The translations under genes were made by a program, and so were the position numbers. The notes beneath the pieces are model-generated. The model did no database searches. It was not told the DNA's origin and saw nothing but the letters and a program-made list of their open reading frames with translations. A stretch of 64,000 bases of DNA from Cupriavidus pauculus (lineage in GTDB: Bacteria; Pseudomonadota; Gammaproteobacteria; Burkholderiales; Burkholderiaceae): positions 1,116,001 through 1,180,000 of the forward strand of contig NZ_CP033969.1 of assembly GCF_003854935.1 (NCBI RefSeq). The letters are read 5' to 3'. Shown in pieces: positions 9,817-18,454 of the stretch (within the stretch, counting starts at the first letter, position 1; every line of letters starts with the position of its first letter).

Positions 9817-10523
9817 TGGCCGAGCGCGACCTGCAGGCCGCGGCGCGGGCCCGGGCGGCATCGGACGGCGGGCGCCCGGCGGGCGGGCTGGCGATGCTGG
9901 CCCCGGCGCGCGTGCGCGCGGTGAAGGTCGTGGTCTGGATCGTGGCGCTGCTGCCGTTCCTGCGGTTGCTGTACCTGGGCGCCACGTCGCAATTCGGCGC
10001 CAATCCGCTGGAATTCGTGACGCGCTCGACCGGCACCTGGACGCTGGTGATGCTCTGCGTGACGCTGTCGGTCACGCCGCTGCGCCGGCTCACCGGCTGG
10101 CCGTGGCTGCTGCGGCTGCGCCGCATGCTGGGCCTGTTCACGTTCTTCTACGCCTTGCAGCACTTCCTGCTCTGGCTGGCCGTCGACCGCGGGTTCGACG
10201 TCGCCTACATGATCCAGGACATCGGCAAACGGCCATTTATCACGATGGGCTTCGCGGCCTTCGTGCTGATGGTGCCGCTGGCGGCCACGTCGTTCAATGC
10301 GGCCATCCGCTGGCTGGGCGGCAAGCGCTGGCAGGCGCTGCACCGGTCGATCTATGCAATCGCCGTGCTGGCCATCCTTCATTACTGGTGGCACAAGGCC
10401 GGCAAGAACGATTTCGGCGAGGTGTCGATCTACGCGGCCGTCGTGTTCGTGCTGCTGGCCATGCGGGTGTGGTGGTGGGCGCGCAAGCCGAAGCTGCCGA
10501 AGGCGCAGGCCGTGGCACGATGA
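9816..10523 (+). CDS. msrQ: MsrPQ system heme-binding membrane subunit MsrQ (YedZ)
   Basis: Inner-membrane b-type cytochrome that passes electrons from the quinone pool or a flavin to MsrP. 235 residues with about six membrane helices and conserved histidines in the membrane (for example YALQHFLLWLAVD, LHRSIYAIAVLAILHYWW). The start ATG (9816-9818) overlaps the last base of the msrP TGA, showing tight translational coupling. The N-terminal 25 residues are Ala/Arg-rich and poorly conserved in appearance. A bidirectional terminator follows immediately. Confidence 0.94.
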   Translation: MAERDLQAAARARAASDGGRPAGGLAMLAPARVRAVKVVVWIVALLPFLRLLYLGATSQFGANPLEFVTRSTGTWTLVMLCVTLSVTPLRRLTGWPWLLRLRRMLGLFTFFYALQHFLLWLAVDRGFDVAYMIQDIGKRPFITMGFAAFVLMVPLAATSFNAAIRWLGGKRWQALHRSIYAIAVLAILHYWWHKAGKNDFGEVSIYAAVVFVLLAMRVWWWARKPKLPKAQAVAR

Positions 10524-10556
10524 AAAAAGGGCGACGCGCAGTGCGTCGCCCTTTGG
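10524..10556. terminator. bidirectional terminator between convergent msrQ and lysA
   Basis: An 11-bp stem, AAGGGCGACGC with GCGTCGCCCTT, preceded by A6 and followed by TTTGGCTTT. It lies between the convergent msrQ and lysA stops and can serve both strands. Confidence 0.75.
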
Positions 10557-10579
10557 CTTTGCTTGAGGCTGGCCGGGCG

Positions 10580-11842
10580 TCAGTCGTTCAGCAGGCGCTC
10601 GCTGCGGAACAGGTCGGCCGGCAGTTCGCGCTCGCGCACGAGGTGCACGGCGTCGCCATCGACCATCACTTCGGCCGCGCGGCCGCGCGTGTTGTAGTTC
10701 GAGCTCATCACAAAGCCATAGGCGCCGGCCGACATCACGGCCAGCAGGTCGCCCGGCTGCACCGCCAGCGCGCGCTCGCGGCCCAGCCAGTCGCCCGATT
10801 CGCAGACCGGCCCCACCACGTCGTACGTGGCTGGCGCGTCGGCGCGCGGCGCCACGGGCTCGATGCGGTGGTACGCCTCGTACATGGCCGGACGCGCCAG
10901 GTCGTTCATCGCGGCATCGACGATGCAGAAGTTCTTGGCCGCGCCCGGCTTCAGGAATTCCACGCGCGTCAGCAGCACGCCGGCGTTGCCCACCAGCGAC
11001 CGGCCCGGCTCGAACAGCACCTCGCGGTGGCCGTGGCCCCGCGCGGCCACGCGGTCGATCAGCGTGGTGGCGAAGCCGGTGATGTCCGGCGGCGTCTCGT
11101 CGTCATAGGTAATGCCCAGCCCGCCGCCCACGTCGATGTGCGCCAGACGGATGCCTTCGGCTTCCAGCTGCTCCACCACGTCCAGCACCTTGTCCAGCGC
11201 TTCCAGGTACGGCGCCACCTCGGTGATCTGCGAGCCGATATGGCAGTCGATGCCGGCCACTTCCAGGTGCGGCAGCGCGGCGGCGGCGCGGTAGGTCGGC
11301 AGCACGTCCTCGAACGCCACGCCGAACTTGTTGCCCTTGAGCCCCGTGGAGATGTACGGGTGGGTCTTGGCGTCGACGTCCGGGTTGATGCGCAGCGACA
11401 CGCGCGCGCGCTTGCCCAGCCGGCCGGCCACGGCGTTCAGGCGGTCCAGCTCGGGAATCGACTCGACGTTGAAGCCGCGCACGTCGTGCTCCAGCGCCAG
11501 CGCCATGTCGGCCTCGCTCTTGGCGACGCCCGAGAACACGACCTTGCGCGGATCGCCGCCGGCGGCCAGCACGCGCAGCAGTTCGCCGCCCGACACGATG
11601 TCGAAGCCCGCGCCCAGCCGGGCAAACACCTGCAGCACCGCCAGGTTCGAATTGGCCTTGACCGCGTACTGCACGTGGGCGTTGCGGCCCTGGCAGGCGG
11701 CCGCGTAGGCGTTGTACGCGGTGGTCAGGGCCGCGCGCGAGTAGACGAAGGTGGGCGTGCCGAAGTCGGCGGCGATGCGCGCCAGCGGTACCTGTTCGAC
11801 GGTCAGGGCGCCGTCTTGCCGGCGATGGAAAAAATCATTCAT
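10580..11842 (-). CDS. lysA: diaminopimelate decarboxylase
   Basis: PLP-dependent fold-III enzyme converting meso-diaminopimelate to L-lysine, the last step of lysine synthesis. 420 residues. The PLP lysine is in VQYAVKANSNLAVL; the C-terminal substrate motif includes PVCESGDWLGRER with the conserved cysteine and CESGD sequence. The start MNDFFHRRQDG follows the lptM stop by 14 bp, and the two are probably one operon. The lptM-lysA / cyaY divergence is a common arrangement in proteobacteria. Confidence 0.96.
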   Translation of the reverse strand: MNDFFHRRQDGALTVEQVPLARIAADFGTPTFVYSRAALTTAYNAYAAACQGRNAHVQYAVKANSNLAVLQVFARLGAGFDIVSGGELLRVLAAGGDPRKVVFSGVAKSEADMALALEHDVRGFNVESIPELDRLNAVAGRLGKRARVSLRINPDVDAKTHPYISTGLKGNKFGVAFEDVLPTYRAAAALPHLEVAGIDCHIGSQITEVAPYLEALDKVLDVVEQLEAEGIRLAHIDVGGGLGITYDDETPPDITGFATTLIDRVAARGHGHREVLFEPGRSLVGNAGVLLTRVEFLKPGAAKNFCIVDAAMNDLARPAMYEAYHRIEPVAPRADAPATYDVVGPVCESGDWLGRERALAVQPGDLLAVMSAGAYGFVMSSNYNTRGRAAEVMVDGDAVHLVRERELPADLFRSERLLND

Positions 11843-11856
11843 GTCGGAGCGGGCAC

Positions 11857-12123
11857 TCAACGTGCCGAGGGGGCGGAGCTGTTCTTGGCGGGTTCGGTGC
11901 GCACCGGCGCGGACGTGGCCGGCTCGCCCATGGGCGTGGTGGCCGGCGGCGTGGCGCCGGGCTGGCCCAGGCCAGGGTCGGGCACGGTGGGCGGCGTGGG
12001 GGCCGGCGGCACGCGCGGCATGTACAGCGGGCCACGAATGCCGCACCCGGCCAGGGGTATCGCGAGCAGGGCGGCAAACGCCGATACAATCGCAGCACGA
12101 CGCAGCATCGGGGAGTCTTTCAT
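11857..12123 (-). CDS. lptM: LPS translocon maturation chaperone LptM (YifL-type lipoprotein)
   Basis: Small outer-membrane lipoprotein assisting maturation of the LptDE lipopolysaccharide translocon in E. coli. 88 residues: signal peptide with lipobox LAGCGIRGPLY, the Cys followed by the G-x-[KR]-GPLY-P type segment that defines the family, then a long Pro/Thr/Ala-rich tail. The tail is longer than in enterics. The gene is easy to miss because its frame continues open upstream through the antisense of mrcA. It lies immediately upstream of lysA, as in many proteobacteria. Confidence 0.88.
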   Translation of the reverse strand: MKDSPMLRRAAIVSAFAALLAIPLAGCGIRGPLYMPRVPPAPTPPTVPDPGLGQPGATPPATTPMGEPATSAPVRTEPAKNSSAPSAR

Positions 12124-12237
12124 TGTTTGGATGGCTTCCGGATGGCTTGGAAAGCGCGTGGCTTTCCTGTTTCCGATCAATTTGATGCCGGCCGAGTGGT
12201 CCCGTCTTGAGGGCTGCCGGCGGCCTTGGAGTGTAGC

Positions 12238-12570
12238 ATGCCCCCCCTTAGCGAGACCGAGTTCCTGGTGCTGGCCAGCGCGGCCCTGGACAAGCTGGAA
12301 GCCGACATCGAGGCTGCCGCCGATGCCGCCGACGCCGACGTGGAGATCAACCGCACCGGCAACGTGATGGAACTGGAATTCGAGGACGGCTCCAAGATCA
12401 TCGTCAACAGCCAGGCGCCGATGCAGGAGCTGTGGGTGGCGGCCAAGGCCGGCGGCTTTCACTTCCGCCACGACGGCAGCCGCTGGGTTGACACGCGCAG
12501 CGGCGCCGAACTGTACGCGGCGCTGTCCGGCTACATGAGCCAGCAGGCCGGCACCACGCTGGCACTGTGA
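12238..12570 (+). CDS. cyaY: frataxin-like iron-binding protein CyaY
   Basis: Cytoplasmic iron-binding regulator of iron-sulfur cluster assembly (partner of IscS). 110 residues, the usual length. The acidic helix 1 (DKLEADIEAAADAADADVE) and the beta-sheet residues INSQAP-like IIVNSQAPMQELWVAAK match the family. The start MPPLSETEF is chosen; four codons upstream is another ATG without better context. Divergent from lptM-lysA; ends before a strong bidirectional terminator shared with mrcA. Confidence 0.93.
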   Translation: MPPLSETEFLVLASAALDKLEADIEAAADAADADVEINRTGNVMELEFEDGSKIIVNSQAPMQELWVAAKAGGFHFRHDGSRWVDTRSGAELYAALSGYMSQQAGTTLAL

Positions 12571-12602
12571 CGCCGTGATGCTGTGACACTGGCGCAAGCC
12601 AC

Positions 12603-12634
12603 AAAAAAACCGGCCCTTCTGGGCCGGTTTTTTT
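12603..12634. terminator. bidirectional terminator between cyaY and mrcA
   Basis: A perfect 14-bp inverted repeat, AAAAAAACCGGCCC and GGGCCGGTTTTTTT with loop TTCT, lies between the convergent cyaY and mrcA genes. A and T tracts make it functional in both directions. Confidence 0.9.
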
Positions 12635-12677
12635 TCGCCCGCCCCAGCCAGGGACGGGCGGCAGGCCGGGTAGGCCG

Positions 12678-15056
12678 TCAGGCGCCGCCGAACATTTCCA
12701 GGATCTTCTTCTTTTCCTGCTCGGTGTCCTGCGGCGGGCGCGAGCTTTCCTCGGGCTTGCCGGGCCACGGGTCTCCCAGGCCCACCGACGCCACGCCGGC
12801 GCCGGCCGCATTCTCCTCCAGCGTCCAGTCGCCCGCGGCCATCACCACGCCCTCGGGCGGCTGGCGATCCGGGCTCTCCGGCACGCCCTTGAGCGCCTTG
12901 CTCATGTAGCCGACCCAGATCGGCAGGGCCAGGCCGCCACCGGTCTCGCGCACGCCCAAACTCTTGGGCTGGTCGTAGCCCATCCAGGCGATGGCCACCA
13001 GCTTCGGCGTGTAGCCGGCAAACCAGGCATCGACGGCGTCGTTGGTCGTACCGGTCTTGCCGGCCATGTCGTTGCGGCCCAGGCGCTGCTTGGCCGGGTT
13101 GGCCGTGCCGCTGCGCACCACCTCGCGCAGCATGCTGTCGGCGATGAAGGCGGTACGGGCGTCCAGCACGCGCACGGCGTCCTCGCCGGCCTTCTGCGGA
13201 TGCGTCTCGGAGATAACCTTGCCGCGCGAGTCTTCCACGCGCTGGATCAAGTACGGATTGACGCGGTAGCCGCCGTTGGCGAACACCGAATAGGCGCCGG
13301 CCATCTGCAGCGGCGTGACGCTGCCCGAGCCCAGCGCCATCGGCAGGTAGGCCGGGTGCTTGTCGGCCTCGAAGCCGAAGCGCGTGATGTAGTCCTGCGC
13401 GTACTGGGTGCCGATCGCGCGCAGGATGCGCACCGAGACCAGGTTCTTCGACTTGGCCAGCGCGCGGCGCATGGTCATCGGGCCCTCGAACTTGCCGTCG
13501 TAGTTCTTCGGCTCCCAGACCTGGCCGCCGGTGTCGGGGCCGATGCTGAGCGGGGCGTCGTTGATGACCGTCGCGGGCGAGAAGCCCTTTTCCAGCGCCG
13601 CCGTGTAGATGAACGGCTTGAAGCTGGAGCCCGGCTGGCGCCAGGCCTGCGTCACATGGTTGAACTTGTTGCGGTTGAAGTCGAAGCCACCCACCATCGA
13701 GCGGATCGACCCGTCCTCGGGGTTCAGCGAAATGAACGCGGCCGCCACCTCGGGCAGTTGCGTGACCGACCAGCTGTTGTCCTTCGGGTCCTGCGTCACG
13801 CGGATGATCGCGCCCGGCCGGATCTTGACCTTGGGCTGGGCATTGGCCGACAGCGACGGCGCGATGAAGCGCAGCGCCGAGCCCTCGATCGTCGCCACCT
13901 CGCCGGACAGCAGCGTCGCCTTGACCTGCTTGGCCGACACGCTGGTCACCACGGCCGAGCGCAGGTCGTCGCTGCCCGGATGCTCGACCAGCGCGTCGTC
14001 GATGGCCTGCTCGCGCTCGGCGGCGCCGGACGGCAGGTCGATGAACGCCTCCGGCCCGCGGTAGCCGTGCTTGCGCTCGTAGGTCATGATGCCGTTGCGC
14101 ACGGCCTCGTAGGCGGCGTCCTGGTCGGTCTTGTTCAGCGTCGTGTAGACCGTCAGGCCGCGGGTGTAGGTTTCCTCGCGATACTGCGCGTACATCAGCT
14201 GGCGCACGATCTCGGCCACGTACTCGGCATGCGTCGAGAACTCGTTGCCTTCGCTGCGTACCTTCAGTTCCTCGCGCACGGCCTGGTCGTATTGCTCCGG
14301 CGTGATGTAGCGCAAGTCGCGCATGCGCTGGAGGATGTATTCCTGGCGCACCTTGGCACGGCGCGGGTTCACCACCGGGTTGTAGGCCGACGGCGCCTTG
14401 GGCAGCCCGGCCAGCATCGCGGCCTCGGCCGGCGTCACGTCCTTGATCGACTTGCCGAAGTAGACGCGCGCGGCGCTGGTAAAGCCGTACGCGCGCTGGC
14501 CCAGGTAGATCTGGTTCATGTACAGCTCGAGGATCTGGTCCTTGCTCAGGTTGGCCTCGATCTTGTACGCCAGCAGCATCTCGTAGATCTTGCGCGTGTA
14601 GGTCTTCTCGCTGGACAGGAAGAAGTTGCGCGCCACCTGCATCGTGATCGTCGACGCGCCCTGCGACAGCCCGCCGCGCAGGTTGGCCAGGCCGGCCCGC
14701 ATCACGCCCACGAAGTCCACGCCGCCGTGCTCGTAGAAGCGGTCGTCCTCGATGGCCAGCACGGCCTTCTTCATGACGTCGGGAATCTCGCTGATCGGCA
14801 CGAAGTTGCGGCGCTCCTCGCCAAACTCGCCGATCAGCACGTTGTCGGCGGTGTAGATGCGCAGCGGGATCTTGGGGCGGTAGTCGGTGATCGTGTCGAG
14901 CGACGGCAGGTTCGGCGCGGCCACGACCAGCGCATAGCCAACCAGCAGCGCCACGGCGACGGCGCCGGCAGCAAGCAGCCCAAGTACCCAGAACATGACG
15001 CGCGCCCACAACGGACGGCGGACGGGGAGGGACGGCTTCTGTTGTGCTGTGGCCAT
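12678..15056 (-). CDS. mrcA: penicillin-binding protein 1A (bifunctional glycosyltransferase/transpeptidase)
   Basis: Class A PBP that polymerises and crosslinks peptidoglycan on the periplasmic face. 792 residues: short cytoplasmic part, membrane anchor at about 18-46, GT51 domain with EDDRFYEHGG (103-112), an OB-like insert, and a transpeptidase domain with SSFK (Ser-x-x-Lys) and KTGTTN motifs in order. Its placement divergent from pilMNOPQ is the classic proteobacterial arrangement (ponA/mrcA next to pilM). The ATG at 15056 is preceded by a perfect -10 hexamer 28-33 bp upstream. Confidence 0.96.
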   Translation of the reverse strand: MATAQQKPSLPVRRPLWARVMFWVLGLLAAGAVAVALLVGYALVVAAPNLPSLDTITDYRPKIPLRIYTADNVLIGEFGEERRNFVPISEIPDVMKKAVLAIEDDRFYEHGGVDFVGVMRAGLANLRGGLSQGASTITMQVARNFFLSSEKTYTRKIYEMLLAYKIEANLSKDQILELYMNQIYLGQRAYGFTSAARVYFGKSIKDVTPAEAAMLAGLPKAPSAYNPVVNPRRAKVRQEYILQRMRDLRYITPEQYDQAVREELKVRSEGNEFSTHAEYVAEIVRQLMYAQYREETYTRGLTVYTTLNKTDQDAAYEAVRNGIMTYERKHGYRGPEAFIDLPSGAAEREQAIDDALVEHPGSDDLRSAVVTSVSAKQVKATLLSGEVATIEGSALRFIAPSLSANAQPKVKIRPGAIIRVTQDPKDNSWSVTQLPEVAAAFISLNPEDGSIRSMVGGFDFNRNKFNHVTQAWRQPGSSFKPFIYTAALEKGFSPATVINDAPLSIGPDTGGQVWEPKNYDGKFEGPMTMRRALAKSKNLVSVRILRAIGTQYAQDYITRFGFEADKHPAYLPMALGSGSVTPLQMAGAYSVFANGGYRVNPYLIQRVEDSRGKVISETHPQKAGEDAVRVLDARTAFIADSMLREVVRSGTANPAKQRLGRNDMAGKTGTTNDAVDAWFAGYTPKLVAIAWMGYDQPKSLGVRETGGGLALPIWVGYMSKALKGVPESPDRQPPEGVVMAAGDWTLEENAAGAGVASVGLGDPWPGKPEESSRPPQDTEQEKKKILEMFGGA

Positions 15057-15464
15057 AAGGGTTTACCTAACAAGAGTGCCGCGATTATATCGTCGGTGCC
15101 CGTGCGCCCCGGCCCGGCAGTGCCGCCGGAGACGCTACGACGCTGTTACAAGATGTAATGGCGCTGATATCAGATGGTCACGCGGTGAAAGAGGCGGGCG
15201 GGAGGCGGGCTGGCCGTCGTCGGACGCGGCGGGCGGGGCGATGCGGAGGATGATCGGGAGCGTTCGTGTCGGCCCGATGCCACCCGATCGCGGGGTTGCG
15301 GACCGTGGGATTTTGACAACGGATTCGGGGGCGCATTCTCAAAAAGAAAGCGTGGTCAGAGCGGCACATTGCCAGCGCCTCCGGATTTTGTGAGAATCCA
15401 CGAACATAAAAGAGCAAACGTTTCATCCAAAGAAACTGGCTCGCACCATTAGAGCAAACATGCC
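15057..15464. other. 408-bp divergent intergenic region mrcA/pilM
   Basis: No gene or RNA candidate is seen. It holds the mrcA -10 element at its left end and two G-rich tracts (about 15191-15212 and 15229-15241, runs of GGG spaced by one to four bases) that could form a G-quadruplex on the plus strand. The right 100 bp are A+T richer, as expected for a pilM promoter, but no clear hexamers stand out. Confidence 0.5.
15084..15089 (-). promoter_or_regulatory. TATAAT -10 element for mrcA
   Basis: The minus strand reads TATAAT here, giving a start site near 15077 and a 5' leader of about 20 nt before the mrcA ATG. No recognisable -35 is found 17 bp upstream, so an activator or an extended element may be used. 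Confidence 0.4.
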
Positions 15465-16580
15465 GTGGGCGAGTTCAAATGTCAGGGGGTCACCTTGCGA
15501 CGGGGCATCTTGTCGGGTCTTCTGCGCCGCACTACGGTCGGCGTGGATATCGGGTCGTCCAGCGTCAAGGTCGTCGAGCTGTCCGTCGGGGCAGGCAAAA
15601 ACGACTTCAGGCTGGAAAAATGCGCCAGCGAACTGCTGGACCGCAACGCCGTTGCCGATGGCAACGTGGTCAACATCGAGGCCGTGGGCATCGCGCTCAA
15701 GCGCGCGCTCGGCAAGGCCGGCATCCGCACCAAGGACGTGGTCCTTGGCGTGCCGTCCATGCTGACGGAATCCCAGACGGTCAGTCTGCCGGACAACCTG
15801 TCCGAAGACGAACTCTATTCGCAGGTCGAATCGGAGGCGCACCGCCTCTATCCGCCTTCCCAGGCGGTGAACTTCGACTTCGCGGTGATTGGTCCCAGCG
15901 AAACGGAAGGCGGCATCGGCGTGCGTGTCACGGCCGCCAACAGTGATCGTGTCCAGGAGCGCGTGACGGCGGCCGAAATGGCCGGCCTGAAGCCGCAGGT
16001 GATGGACGTGGAGGAATTCGCCGTGCAGCGCTCGGTGGTCCAGATGCTCGGCGTACCCGCCGGGCTGACGGAGACCGACGCCAAGGACATGCCCGTGGTG
16101 GCAGTGGTCCACCTCGGCGGCAGCCGCTCCAAGGCCATCTTCTACCAGGGCTGGAAGGAACTCTACGAGCAGCCGCTCAACAGCTACGGCGACCAGTTGA
16201 CGCAGAGCGCGGCGCGCATGTTCACGCTCGACGCGCTCAAGGCGGAAATCAAGAAGCGCAAGAACACGCTTCCCGATGCCTGGCGCGCGCAACTGCTCAA
16301 GCCGTCGCTAGAGGCGCTGGCCATGGAGGTGCAGGGCGCCATCGGCAACTTCATCGCCAGCTCCAGCCTCGGCCGCGTCGACGAGATCCTGCTTTCCGGC
16401 GGGCACGCGTCGCTGCTGGGTGTCCAGGCGGCGATCCAGCAACAGACGCAGATCACGACCACGCTGGCCAATCCTTTCGCAAACATGACGACCGCAGGCA
16501 AGGTCAACGAGCGCTATCTCCAGCGCGACCTGCCCGCCTACATCGTCAGTGCGGGACTGGCGCTGCGCGGCCTGCAATAA
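15465..16580 (+). CDS. pilM: type IV pilus inner-membrane platform protein PilM
   Basis: Actin-like ATPase-fold protein on the cytoplasmic face of the type IV pilus machine; binds the N-terminus of PilN. 371 residues. The nucleotide-binding phosphate-1 loop appears as GVDIGSSSVKVVELS. The frame is opened at GTG 15465; an alternative TTG at 15495, preceded by AGGGGG at 5 nt, would remove ten residues and may be the true start. First gene of pilMNOPQ, 19 bp before pilN. Confidence 0.94.
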   Translation: MGEFKCQGVTLRRGILSGLLRRTTVGVDIGSSSVKVVELSVGAGKNDFRLEKCASELLDRNAVADGNVVNIEAVGIALKRALGKAGIRTKDVVLGVPSMLTESQTVSLPDNLSEDELYSQVESEAHRLYPPSQAVNFDFAVIGPSETEGGIGVRVTAANSDRVQERVTAAEMAGLKPQVMDVEEFAVQRSVVQMLGVPAGLTETDAKDMPVVAVVHLGGSRSKAIFYQGWKELYEQPLNSYGDQLTQSAARMFTLDALKAEIKKRKNTLPDAWRAQLLKPSLEALAMEVQGAIGNFIASSSLGRVDEILLSGGHASLLGVQAAIQQQTQITTTLANPFANMTTAGKVNERYLQRDLPAYIVSAGLALRGLQ

Positions 16581-16599
16581 GCCACCCGGGGGGACACCC

Positions 16600-17244
16600 A
16601 TGTCCACGACGACGAATACCATTCCGTCGGTCAACCTGCTGCCGTATCACGAGGCGCGCAAGGCCGCCCGGCGCAAGAAGGTCTACACCATGCTCGGCGG
16701 CGCGGCGGGCGCCGGCGCGCTGGTAGTGCTGATCGGCGGCTTCTACATCGACGCCCAGATCGACGAGACGACGGCGTTGAACCAGACGCTGACCACCGAG
16801 AACGCCCGCATGGACGGGCAGATCCGCGAGGTCAATACGCTGAAGAAGGACATCGAGGCCCTGCTGGATCGCCAGCGCGCCATCGAGAGCCTGCAGGCGC
16901 AGCGCAACCTGCCGGTGCAGCTGCTGGAGGAATTGGTGCGCCAGGTGCCCGAAGGCGTGTACCTGAACGGGCTCAAGCAGACCGGAGACGACTTCGTCAT
17001 GTCCGGCGTGGCCCAGTCCAACGAGCGCGTGTCCGAACTGCTGCGCAACATCGGCCAGGTGCAATGGCTCGACCGCGCCGAGCTGGTGGAGTCCAAGGCG
17101 ATCATGATGACCAACAACCTGCGCGAGCAGCGCCGGCTGTTCGACTTCTCGATGCGCTTCTCGTACCGCGCCCCGGAGCAGCCGGGCGACAAGAAGAAGG
17201 GCGCCTCCGACGCGGCGGCCAAGCCCGCGGGAGGCAAGGTCTGA
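16600..17244 (+). CDS. pilN: type IV pilus assembly protein PilN
   Basis: Bitopic inner-membrane protein of the pilus alignment complex. 214 residues: a conserved cytoplasmic N-terminal motif INLLPYHE-type (here VNLLPYHEARKAARRKK) that inserts into PilM, one membrane helix at about residues 37-60, a coiled coil, and a periplasmic ferredoxin-like domain. The C-terminal tail is Lys/Ala rich. The start MSTTTNTIP follows GGGGGGACACCC; the upstream frame from 16549 overlaps pilM and is rejected. pilO follows after 2 bp. Confidence 0.94.
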   Translation: MSTTTNTIPSVNLLPYHEARKAARRKKVYTMLGGAAGAGALVVLIGGFYIDAQIDETTALNQTLTTENARMDGQIREVNTLKKDIEALLDRQRAIESLQAQRNLPVQLLEELVRQVPEGVYLNGLKQTGDDFVMSGVAQSNERVSELLRNIGQVQWLDRAELVESKAIMMTNNLREQRRLFDFSMRFSYRAPEQPGDKKKGASDAAAKPAGGKV

Positions 17245-17246
17245 TC

Positions 17247-17918
17247 ATGGCACTCAATTCCGATATCTCGCTGCAGGACCTGACCGCGCAGTTCCGCGGC
17301 CTGAACCTCAACGAACCCGAGACCTGGCCCGCCGCGCCGCGCGTGCTGTTCTCCGTGCTGGCCGCGCTGATCGTGCTGGTGCTGGGATGGCAGTTCTACT
17401 GGAGCGACAAGCAGGACGAGCTGGAACGCAAGCACGCCGAGCACGAGCAGCTACGCCAGCAGTTCGCGTCGAAGGTCGCCCAGGTGGCCAATCTGGACGA
17501 ACTGCGCAAGCAGAAGGTGGAGGTGGAAAAGCGCGTGGCCCTGGCCGAGCGGCAACTGCCGAACAGCACGGAAATGGACGCGCTGCTGGCCGACGTCAAC
17601 CACGCCGGCGTGGCCCGTGGGCTCCAGTTCGAGCTGTTCAAGCCCCAGGCCGCCGTCGTGAAGCCGTACTTCGCCGAAATCCCGGTCAACCTCAAGGTCA
17701 CGGGCCGCTACCACGACGTGGCGCTGTTCAACGCCGACGTGGCGGCGCTGTCGCGGATTGTGTCGATGCGTAACCTGAACATGACGACGGGCAAGGACGG
17801 CACGCTGTCGATGGAAGCCGTGGCAATGGCCTACCGGGCACTGGATCCGGACGAGCAGGCCGCGCAGCGCAAGGCTGCCGCCGATGCCGCCGCCAAGAAG
17901 AAGGGAGGCGCCAAGTGA
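17247..17918 (+). CDS. pilO: type IV pilus assembly protein PilO
   Basis: Forms a heterodimer with PilN in the periplasm and links the inner-membrane platform to PilP. 223 residues: membrane helix at about 35-52 (VLFSVLAALIVLVLG), a charged coiled coil at 55-110, then the PilO-type ferredoxin fold. The start MALNSDISL lies 2 bp after the pilN stop; the stop overlaps pilP by 4 bp. The last residues are a Lys-rich run. Confidence 0.94.
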   Translation: MALNSDISLQDLTAQFRGLNLNEPETWPAAPRVLFSVLAALIVLVLGWQFYWSDKQDELERKHAEHEQLRQQFASKVAQVANLDELRKQKVEVEKRVALAERQLPNSTEMDALLADVNHAGVARGLQFELFKPQAAVVKPYFAEIPVNLKVTGRYHDVALFNADVAALSRIVSMRNLNMTTGKDGTLSMEAVAMAYRALDPDEQAAQRKAAADAAAKKKGGAK

Positions 17919-18454
17919 GCCGCCTGACCCGACGCCCGCCGGTCGCCCTGCACACGTTCGCCGCCGCGGCCCTGGCCGTGATGGCCCTGGCCGGCTGCGG
18001 CCAGAGCGACGACGCCGGCCTGCAGCAGTGGATGGCGCAGACCCGCGCCGCCAAGGCCCCGCCGCCCGAGCCGTTGCCCGAGGTCAAGCCGTACACGCCG
18101 CGCGAGTACGGCGGGCGCACGTCGCCGGAGCCGTTCGCGCAGACCAAGATCGGCGAGCTGAACAAGACGATGTCCGAGTCGCCGGAGGCCGGCCGGCGAC
18201 ACGAGCCACTTGAAGACTATCCGCTGGAGAACTTCAAGATGCTCGGCATGCTGAAGAAAAACGGCGAGACCTACGGTGTCGTACGCGTAGATAACAAGAT
18301 CCACCACGTCAAGGTGGGTCAGTATCTCGGCCAGAGTTATGGCCGGGTGGTCCGCATCAGCGATCAGGAGATCGTGTTGCGCGAATTGGTTCGGGAAGGG
18401 GTCTCAGATTGGAAAGAGAAAATGACCAGCCTGAAGCTGGAGGCATCCGCATGA
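17915..18454 (+). CDS. pilP: type IV pilus lipoprotein PilP
   Basis: Inner-membrane lipoprotein joining PilN/PilO to the secretin PilQ. 179 residues with lipobox LAGCGQSDD, a Pro-rich linker, and a C-terminal beta domain containing the conserved YPLENFKMLGML and VRVDNKIHHVKVGQYLG segments. It starts at a GTG overlapping the pilO stop (GTGA). Its TGA overlaps the pilQ ATG. Confidence 0.94.
   Translation: MSRLTRRPPVALHTFAAAALAVMALAGCGQSDDAGLQQWMAQTRAAKAPPPEPLPEVKPYTPREYGGRTSPEPFAQTKIGELNKTMSESPEAGRRHEPLEDYPLENFKMLGMLKKNGETYGVVRVDNKIHHVKVGQYLGQSYGRVVRISDQEIVLRELVREGVSDWKEKMTSLKLEASA

Noticed and set aside
12124-15009. Long minus-strand frame continuous with lptM
   Set aside because: It is the +1 shadow of mrcA. 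Only the last 88 codons, from 12123, form a real protein (lptM).
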